Positions 55,896-64,000 of a stretch of 64,000 nucleotides of DNA are shown here, piece by piece. The translations under genes were made by a program, and so were the position numbers. The DNA comes from Ficedula albicollis (lineage: Eukaryota > Chordata > Aves > Passeriformes > Muscicapidae), in assembly GCF_000247815.1 (NCBI RefSeq), contig NC_021680.1, forward strand, positions 1,116,001 to 1,180,000, read 5' to 3'. Each line of letters starts with the position of its first letter. Within the stretch, counting starts at the first letter, position 1. The notes beneath the pieces are model-generated. The model was given only the letters and a program-made list of their open reading frames with translations. It was not told where the DNA came from and ran no database searches.

Positions 55896-58800
55896 CTGTT
55901 GGAACAGAGGGACATGGGTGAGCTTCATCTCTAGGCAGTAGAAATGGAGATTTACTAAATGTTTTCATATTGTGGCTTATTCTCAGAGGCAGCTTGGAAG
56001 TACTTCACAGCCTGTTGTGCTGTTCTTGCTAAGTTACAAATTCTGTTGTAACAGCAGCCATTGCTGGAGGGATGGCTACTGACATGATCTTTAGTGTGAC
56101 AGCAGAAAATGAAGGATAGAACTCTTCTCAGCCTGCCAGCACTGGCTGTCCATGAGCTAACACCCAGGGAACTCAGATTATGTGCTGTTTAGAAATACTC
56201 GAGCGGAAGCAATGTGAGTTGATACAGCCCCGAGCAGCATGCGGGGCCACAGCTCCACAAAGAGTTGCTTGTAACTTGTGTTTTTACTGTTACAGGGTTG
56301 TCTAAGAGTTTGCAGGATTTGTCCAGCTGTATGGTTATTGACAGCTGAGGAAAAGCACTCCCCAACCTTCCTGTTACTGCAAGGGAAGAACTGCTGGAAA
56401 CGAGAAAAAGGGAGCTTTAAGGGGTACAAAAACCAAGTGATGTGCCCCTTTCTTAAGTACTGGTACACAACTAAACCTTTGCATCCTTGCAGCTCCCTTC
56501 ATGCTCTCCAAAGGCTTTAGTTCCTGGTGATTCTGTGGCAGCAGCACTACTCAGAGATTGTGCTCTCCAAAGGCTTTACTTCCTGATGATTCTGTGGCAG
56601 CAGCACTACTCAGAGATTACCTGGACAGATATTCTGATTTCAGTCACATGCAAGTGATGAACTTAAGAGAAAATTTCTGGAGATTGTTGTCAGTGAGGCT
56701 AATAGATTTTGGGTTTCTGACAGGTATAGGGGCTCAAAGGGGGATCTGCCAATGTGGTTTTTATCATCATTGATTCAAAGTGTCTTCCAATAGGGTTATT
56801 TTATCATAATTGGTGTACTTTTTTTGTCCCATGCTGTATTTTTTTGACATGGTGTCACTGGTGGAACATACATTACTCACTTTTCACAGGCACACTGCTC
56901 TGCTTACCTGAATACATGTCCCTGTCCCTGTCCAGTGTTGTGAATTGCTTTCCATTGTGCCATATCATGGAGTCTCCAGCGTTGCCCTGGTACGTGCCCA
57001 GGCGCAGCCGGTAGAATTCACTCTCGGGCTCCAGGCGGAAGCTGCTGTACTCTGCGTAGACCTTCTTGTTGCTCCAGTCCTCCAGCTCAATCAAGAGTCT
57101 GTAATTATCCTGATTGGTGAGCATGTACGTGTTTTCCAGTCCCAGCCAGTACTCTCCATCAATGTTCCCAAATCCTTTCTGTGCAGGAGAAGATTGGAAG
57201 GTGCTGTTAGCTTCGTCTTCTGTGTTTGTTAAAACACTCATAGCAGGAGTGTGATAAACCAGTGCAGCTTGGGTGCTGAAAGCCTTTTAAATGTCTGAAT
57301 GACTTCACCCCATGCATTTAAGTGCTTTATTTTGCTGCACTGGGAATGCTAAGCTGCAGTAATACCAGCACCAGTAATGGTGGCAAAATAGCTCTGTTAT
57401 TGCTGTCCTCCTCTTTTTAAGATGAAGGGAGGGAGAATAAAGAAACTGAAACAATATTTCTTGACAAAGCTAAGGGGATTTGTAATAGTGGGTGAATAAT
57501 GGAATTTTAGGTTATAATTCCAGATTGAAAAAGGTATTTATGGATCAACAGTGTCAATATTCAAGGCACATAACTTCTTGTTACTTCTGTATTGCAGCTG
57601 GTAGTGTTTTTGCTGTGAATTTAATCACACTATTCTTCTTTAAAGGGTTTATTAGAAATGAAATATAAAGACATCTTTTCTTTCAAATCACAGACTGCCA
57701 GCACAGTAGCTGTGAAGTGATATTTTCTCTCTGCTGTCTGCTTTCCTCAAGTAAACCATTGTCATTAATATTTGGTGTTGCATTAGGTTCAGAATGCACT
57801 TTCCTCAAGTAAACCATTGTCGTTAATATTTGGTGTTGCATTAGGTTCAGAATGTTTATGACTGCTTTATAAGGCACTCCATAACTGCCTTAAAACATTT
57901 TACAACATTTAACAACTCCAAAACCAACTATGTACTGCTCTGAGAAGTAAAAATAATTGCATAATTTTCATAATAATTTTGGGTTTTTTGTTTGATTATT
58001 GAATAATTGTTTTACTTCTTATTGATTTAGGGATTAACATTTGAATCACAAAATTCGAAGAATGCATGAAGCAAAAATCCTCACGTTAATTTGTTATTAT
58101 ATGTTATTATTATTACTATTATTATTAATACCCAAATCAAATGATCATGAAGTTTACTGTTTAGCATGTAATTACTCCAAAGCATCCTCTTGTCATCCTA
58201 GACATTCTGCCTGCTAGTGCATAATATCACAGTTATTATATGTTATTATTATTACTATTATTATTAATACCCAAATCAAATGATCATGAAGTTTACTGTT
58301 TAGCATGTAATTACTCCAAAGCATCCTCTTGCCCAAAGCATCCTCTTGTCTGCTAGTGCATAATATCACAGTAACACACAGCAATTCCAAAGCATCCTCT
58401 TGTCATCCTAGACATTCTGCCTGCTAGTGCATAATATCACAGTAACACACAGCAATGTGTTTCCTTTCCATCATCCTGACATCTTTAGATTTCTAGCCTA
58501 AATTTAACCAATGGAAATAACTTCCTTTTATTCATTATTAGGACTATTTTTAAGTTGAGCCCCCAATCCAGAAAATCTCTTAGAGTGGTTGAATGAATAA
58601 TTTCACTGGCTGAGTTTGCTTATTCATAAGAGAGACAAATGAAGCTTTACAAGTACTCATTGTAGCTCTTAGTGTGTTAATAAAAATCATGTGTTCAGTT
58701 AGAACTTTGTAATAAATTACTTCCCAGCCACTGTCTAGAATAATGTGTCTCCCAGTTGTGTTGTGCATTACAAACCCAGGGTGTTTCAGCCAGGTTGGTT

Positions 58801-59120
58801 CATACAAAGTTAACTGTGCATTCAGGAAAATAGGAATTCCCACAGAAATATGTTTGCCTCTGAGGGATGATCACTGTTTTCAATTATCTTTCTTTGCCCA
58901 CTGATTTTCTGCATTCTAGAATTTACCTTGTAACTGTCCCAGTTCCTGAAAAAGTTGACAGATCCATCTGTCCTCTTCTGGATAACTGCCCATCCTCCGG
59001 GGTCCAGGCTGTTCTCACACCAGAGTTGCATCGGCTCGTTGCTGTTTTTGGGTTTGATCATGTAGATGCCACTGTTGGTGTGCCCAGCTTCCCTGGCATG
59101 TTGGCAGTCTTTGAATGGAC
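55708..59120 (-). CDS. ANGPTL1: ANGPTL1 (angiopoietin-like 1), 3' part: last three coding exons, complete fibrinogen-like domain
   Basis: Seen: exons 59120-58927, 57178-56908 and 55895-55708 on the minus strand join in frame with AG/GT borders. They give about 217 residues ending ...MMIRPID and TGA (55710-55708). The product is a full fibrinogen-like C-terminal domain: GPFKDCQ start, [41 protein letters not shown], the loop [26 protein letters not shown]. It has four cysteines (KDC, WCE, GNC, NAC), as expected for an ANGPTL (angiopoietins usually carry more). Known: ANGPTL1 is a secreted, angiopoietin-related glycoprotein with an N-terminal coiled coil, without a proven Tie2 ligand role. The signal peptide and coiled-coil exons are not in this window and should lie beyond 64000. 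It is nested antisense in a RALGPS2 intron. Confidence 0.95.
55896..56907 (-). other. ANGPTL1: ANGPTL1 intron
   Basis: About 1.0 kb, bounded on the minus strand by gtaagc and ccaacag. Contains the 59-bp duplication. Confidence 0.9.
56502..56618. repeat. 59-bp tandem duplication
   Basis: TGCTCTCCAAAGGCTTTAGT at 56502 recurs at 56561, with two differences, within the ANGPTL1 intron. Confidence 0.9.
56908..57178 (-). CDS. ANGPTL1: ANGPTL1 exon, middle of fibrinogen-like domain
   Basis: 271 nt: 90 codons from [20 protein letters not shown] to [11 protein letters not shown] plus one base of the next Gly. Minus-strand acceptor cctgcacag, donor TCAG|gtaagc. It holds the acidic DRDRD loop that corresponds to the calcium-binding loop of fibrinogen domains; whether it binds calcium here is unknown. 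Confidence 0.96.
57741..57856. repeat. 58-bp tandem duplication
   Basis: CTTTCCTCAAGTAAACCATT units start at 57741 and 57799, with one difference, in the ANGPTL1 intron. Confidence 0.92.
58088..58455. repeat. Nested duplication with a TTA-repeat segment
   Basis: TTATATGTTATTATTATTAC...AAAGCATCCTCTTG occurs twice (from about 58095 and 58236). CCAAAGCATCCTCTTG occurs in four places, and CTGCTAGTGCATAATATCAC three times. Confidence 0.88.
58927..59120 (-). CDS. ANGPTL1: ANGPTL1 exon, start of fibrinogen-like domain
   Basis: 194 nt. The first two bases complete a Gly codon begun in an upstream exon, then 64 codons run from [17 protein letters not shown] to FFRNWDSYK. Minus-strand acceptor ttccaacag, donor AAG|gtaaat. 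It contains the first two domain cysteines and [11 protein letters not shown]. Confidence 0.95.
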
Positions 59121-59417
59121 CTGTTGGAAAAGAAATACTGTAAGCCTTCAAGCTTGGCTGTGCAGTGCCCATTGTCCAGGAGTATTTTGTAATGGAACGT
59201 CAGTAATTCAGTCAAAACCTACCGTGGAAAGCAGTGCAAAAAGTTATTGTCTGAGATTAATTGTATATATAAATAAACATGTCAGTATCCTCTCTCAATA
59301 CATTTTTGAACGAAAATTTCATTTTGCTAAACAAATTATCGATTTTTGGTTACCAACACCTGATCTTTTTATCTGCTATGGCAAAGATTTATACTCTGGC
59401 TTTTGATATTGAAGAAA

Positions 59418-59560
59418 TTATTAATTATTTTTTTTTTACAAAGACATCCATTTCCTTCATTTGGTGCACCAATTTGAAACTGATGGAACATTATTAATTT
59501 TGTTTTTTTACAAAGACATCCATTTCCTTCATTTGGTGCACCAATTTGAAACTGATGGAA
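59418..59560. repeat. ~72-bp tandem duplication
   Basis: TTATTAATT, a T run, then ACAAAGACATCCATTTCCTT to AACTGATGGAA is present twice, differing mainly in the T-run length. Confidence 0.9.
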
Positions 59561-62500
59561 GTAAAAACCAAATGTAGGATACCCAACCAACCCTCCCTAT
59601 TTCTGAATATACAAGTAGTTTGAGAACTGCTGTAAGAAATATTTACTGCCAGAGTCTACAGACATGGAATTTAGTCAGAGAGAATTCTTATGCTGCATAA
59701 TTTTCTGTTATTATGTACCTAGCCAGTTTTGAGGATTAGGCTGTTAACTGTGGATAGGAATCTTTTTAAGTTTCATGTGTCATCCTGGTGTGAGATGTGT
59801 AGATAGATACCGATGAAGGAAATAAGCAAGCAATGGAGAAGGATTCTTGAGCAGCTGAAAGGACTCACATATTTGTTCTCAGGGCTGTGGTTGCACAAAA
59901 TTGCTGTTGCTGTTGTGAGTGCTGCTTGAAAGCTCTATTTTAGTCTACGTGAATAGTGGTTTTACAAATAACACTTAGAGAAGACCATCTGGTAATTCTC
60001 TGAGAAGGATGCAGCTTATATGTCTCTGAAAACCTTGCCTAGTTTGCCTTTCAATGTTTGGTAATTTTTTTATTTTCTTCCTTTCAAAAAAAGAATTGTT
60101 TGCATGTCATTACTTCAGTTGATTTCGAGAAACTGGTAATTTACTAATGAAAAGCAAAGTATGTTCTGATGACTAGTTAGTGGTGGATGCCCTAAATGTA
60201 TTTGAAAACTCAGCACATCTGAAAATAAAATTGCTTCCCTCTCCTTCCTGAGAGTTTATTTTCTCAAATCTCCTTGGAAATTCAGAGAGTACTCATCAGT
60301 CACAGAAACAGCTTATGTGCAAGATAGCATGGAAGACATGCTGAAGACATTTGTTGAGGTTATTCTTTAATCAAAAGTAGAGACTGAGGGAAAGGGACCT
60401 TCACTGCTGATGAAGCCTGTGTGACAAAAGCAAGATGAAAATCACATTTTTCTTAGATTTTCAGGTAGTAGTTGCAAGTTGGACAAGTATGTAATTATCA
60501 AGAAATCTGTAAAGCATAATTTGAATGCATGAAGCTCATGTATCTAACGAGGAGTACTTAGAGCTTGTAGCTGTGATAGGAATGTCACAGGCACTGAGCA
60601 TTGCTGTAAGTATTGCTGCACTGTAAGGATTGGGATGGCTTTGTCATTCTTCCATTGCAAGCAGTGGCACCTTAGGAAATACATCCTGTAGCTTTGATAT
60701 ACAAGTGCTTTTTTTCCCCTCTTGTTCACAATTAAAATTCCCATGTAGATTGTGAATATTGTGGGATTGTCCAGGGAAGAGAGAATTTCCTGGACTAAGC
60801 TGGGCTCATTCCAATTCCTTGAACTGTCTGAAGTAAATTTGGGTGCTCTATGACAGAACAGGGTTGTTGTTCCAGAAGTATTTTTGTGAAACAGTTACTG
60901 CTTTAGGAAAAGTATAAACAAATAAGCCCTATATTTTGTAATGTCAGGCGAACATTAAGAATAGCTTAATTAGATCTGCTGTAATCTGGGTATTATCCCA
61001 CGTGATTATCATTGGAGGAGGACTTCAGCACTCGTTTTTCCATGAGAGACCCTAGCAGATGTTTGGGGTCATTTTAAGTAGTTTTTAAGGCAGACAGAAT
61101 TGTACCAGTCTGTTTATGTAATGCTTCAATCACTTCTGGAGTTCAGCTGGCTTTAAGTTCACAGGATGCAACTCATCTGCTTTGATACTCAGCTTTGTCT
61201 GCATGTATTAACATAGTTAGTGTTGTGGTAGAGGTAAGAGACTTCTGCTCTGAATGTAAGGAAATCCAACACATCCCATAGTTTTTGGTGTATAGTCTTG
61301 AATCTTTTTACTGAGGTAGATTCTATAATTATTTCAAGTTCACACTGTAAGAACTGATCTTGTTCAGTGAGGTTTACTGAGGTTTGTGAAACTGAAAGAT
61401 TCTTCACAGTGCTGGTGTGGGTGGACTGATGCAAAAAGCATGATTTTCTGTTTAAAATCTTACAGGTTTTACAGTTTATGTAGGGAATAAGTATCTCATG
61501 CACATCTAATCTTTTGTAACAGTCTATGTACACTAAGTCATTGAGACAGTGATAAGTCAGAAATACTCTGAGAAGATGATCTGTTAAATATTTCACTTCC
61601 AAAATTGTGGCTTAGATGTATGATTTAGTGCAGATCATATTCTGTGCTAAATTAAGTGAAGTACAGAAGGAAAGAGATTAAATATTTTAAGTTGAAAGCT
61701 TGATAACTTGATGGCTGAATCCCATTTTGAGATGCCAAATGTTATCTCGAGCAGATGACACAGAAGTTGTGCTTGTGCAAGCTTCGTAGATAGGGTTTTG
61801 GGGGGCATCAGTAGAGGAAAAGTAAAAAATAAAATTGGACATGTATTAAAAAAAAAGAAGTTATATTGTTAACCAAGAGGTATTAGAAATTATTATATGG
61901 GGCAGGGTGTGTCTAATTTTCAAGTACTTAATTAATTTGAAACTACTTTTTGCAAAAACAGTGGCAGTAATTTTGATGGTCACTAGTTATTGTTCCAAAT
62001 AAGGGTAATTGTGACAACTACAATTCACAGGTGCATTAACCTTCCTCAATTTTTAGAGCAAGTTTTGTACCAAACAGCCACCGTACTCAAAAAACAGAAT
62101 TTCATCCTTTTGTTCCCCGTGTATTTTGCATTCTTCTCTTCACTCACTGTATTCAGATGCACATTGACCTTTCTGACCCATCTGCTGCATGCAAGTATTT
62201 GTGAGGAGGTCCAGGTGTTTATTCTGGCATCAGTCTTTAGCAGGCCTATATCTAGTTGGAACTGTCTAGTTTTCATTGGTCCTTTTTGACATCTTTATAC
62301 ATTATAAAAAATCTTTATCTTTTAACCATAAAGATGTTTCTTCTATGGCATAGTTTTGATTCTGTGCACCATGAAATCTGTTGACCTTAATTTTAAATAT
62401 CAGGGATAGTGACTAGGCATTGCAATTCTCAACCCTCCTTTTCCCAAGCAGTGCAAGAAACTTAAACTTCCAACTCAAGAATATAGTATTAAAGGAAGGT

Positions 62501-64000
62501 GAATAATGTTACAATAAGCTTCCTAAAATTTCTTTGTGTTTTCTTCCAAAAATGGATTCAAATCTGAACTTCTAGCGGTAGAGGGGTCAGTGAACATCAG
62601 GATAGATAATTTAGAGGATAAGACTTAGTGCTATTGCCTCATTTTGTATGTGCAGCAGGCATGTATTGAGAAAAAGATGCATTAAGAACAGAACTTGGAA
62701 GCAAGGGTTTGCTGGGAAGCAGGAAGTTGTGGTTTTTTTTAGAATTATACTTGTGCTGTCTGACCAGACATCAGTGCAATGCTTTGATATGAACTGTTTC
62801 CTTTCTGTCATGATGTGCCACTGAAATTCGCATGACATCTGGCATTTTGCTTGGGCTCATGCCTGAATTTTCTGCAGACCTTGAATAAAAATAGTTGTTC
62901 TTCACATCAGCAGCTGGTGGGGTGTAATGCTGCAGAACAGTCACAAATGAATGTTTGGCTTCATTTTAAGGAACCAAGTTGAACTTTCGGCTATGACTAA
63001 AGGCAATTTGAAAGAAACAAAAACAAAACAGCCACCTAAACCCAAAACCCCCCACCAAAACATTTTGCTGTGCTAACAGAAGCCAAGAGCAAGCACTCAA
63101 AGAGATGTCTGAGAAAAACTTGTTTTTCTGAATAGCTGAATTTCTTTTAAATAGCAATTCTGTCAACATTTCAATAAAGTGAGAAACATGATAGAGTTCC
63201 GGGCAGCTCAGAGGTAGTTAATTGTGTTGTCACTAATTTTAATTCCTAGTGATACATGAATTTATCTAATGACCTAAGGAGTGTAACACGTGAAGGTGGG
63301 ATACAGTGTCTTGAATGTATTTTCATAATTTTTATGGTTTTAGTTTGCCATCTCGTACTGACAACAGGTTACTGGGAATGTAGTTACTGATTTTAAATTT
63401 TCAATGCTGAGTGTAATTAGAGAATTGGATCCAGCCTTGATTCAGTTATCCTTTCAACTTACCACTCTTGAATATTTTAACTAAACACTTAGAAACTCAT
63501 TGCATGACTGTGTTGGTGGGTTTAGATGTTCATTTTAAAGCAGGTCAGTATGAAAGGATGAAAATTCTTCTAGTAGAGTTTTCTTCTGACAAATGTAAGT
63601 ATTTAGGACAAAAACTTGAAATTATATAATTTGTTTATGGTTAATTAACTCCTCTTGTTCACTCTTGCCAGCAACTGCAACGTGTAGCTAGGAGGCATCA
63701 TCAAAGAAATTGGTAAATATTAGAAAGTTTATGCTATTACTCAATTTTCATATTTTTGTAACTCAAATCCAGCTGCAGAGAGAACCCCCAAAACTTTGTG
63801 ACTTGAAGGTATTGATCAGATTGAATTTCTGAGTATCGGACCTTTCAACAAATTCATCGTGGGGAGATTTAGGCCATTTACAAACTAAAGCTTTCCCTGG
63901 GAGGTAGAAAGGGGAGAGAAAATCAGGAGCAAGTGTGAGCTGTACCAGGTACTTTCAATTCTTCCTTCTGTTTCTATGGTCGGGACAGTTTCTCTCGGAA

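Larger units (their letters stand above)
57179..58926 (-). other. ANGPTL1: ANGPTL1 intron
   Basis: About 1.7 kb, bounded on the minus strand by gtaaat and tgcacag. Contains the 58-bp and the nested TTA-rich duplications. Confidence 0.9.
50099..64000 (+). other. RALGPS2: RALGPS2 intron hosting ANGPTL1, open at the window end
   Basis: At least 13.9 kb after donor gtaagc. It contains tandem duplications and the 3' half of ANGPTL1 on the opposite strand. The stretch 59600-64000, probably also ANGPTL1 intron, holds nothing I can recognise. Confidence 0.85.

Noticed and set aside
18128..59120. Identification as RALGPS1 with ANGPTL2
   Set aside because: [26 protein letters not shown] and [20 protein letters not shown] fit RALGPS2; the fibrinogen domain with [20 protein letters not shown] fits ANGPTL1.
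58867..59406. 179-codon plus-strand open frame
   Set aside because: It is the antisense shadow of the ANGPTL1 exon 59120-58927.
29351..59560. CRISPR-like or satellite array interpretation of the repeats
   Set aside because: Units are different at every site, mostly two copies without spacers, in an animal genome.

Overview
This window is vertebrate nuclear DNA, almost certainly from a bird. It is AT-rich and intron-dominated. It carries CR1 LINE 3' fragments and a solo ERVL-type LTR of the kind common in avian, especially songbird, genomes. The passerine leaning is inference. No prokaryotic genes, CRISPR arrays or confident RNA genes were seen.

Two protein genes can be read exon by exon. 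On the plus strand is the 5' part of RALGPS2, a Ral guanine-nucleotide exchange factor. Exons at 18053-18184 (5'UTR plus start ATG at 18128), 20801-20908, 29355-29405 (with a second, near-identical copy at 29720-29770), 36015-36098, 42389-42478, 45604-45696 and 49972-50098 encode residues 1-203. Every junction has AG/GT signals and the phases agree. The rest of the CDC25 domain, the proline-rich region and the PH domain must lie beyond 64000. Nested on the minus strand in the RALGPS2 intron after 50098 is the 3' part of ANGPTL1. Its last three coding exons (59120-58927, 57178-56908, 55895-55708) encode the complete fibrinogen-like domain, and its signal-peptide and coiled-coil exons lie beyond 64000. 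The pair mirrors the paralogous RALGPS1/ANGPTL2 arrangement.

Layout: 1-18052 is upstream or first-intron DNA with one solo LTR (13381-13945), a GC/CpG-richer patch that could be a first exon (about 12990-13294), an AT microsatellite and two long poly-A runs. 18185-29354 contains two introns with three CR1 fragments and a possible decayed coding remnant on the minus strand. 29351-60000 is remarkable for about twenty local tandem duplications with units of 43-365 bp, one of which duplicates a whole in-frame RALGPS2 exon. No comparable duplication was noticed in 1-29 kb. 60000-64000 is featureless intron.

The most interesting signals are the duplicated 51-nt symmetrical coding exon, the cluster of short tandem duplications (real local instability or assembly artefact), and a RALGPS2 leader with four upstream ATGs, including a minimal ATG-TAG start-stop element.
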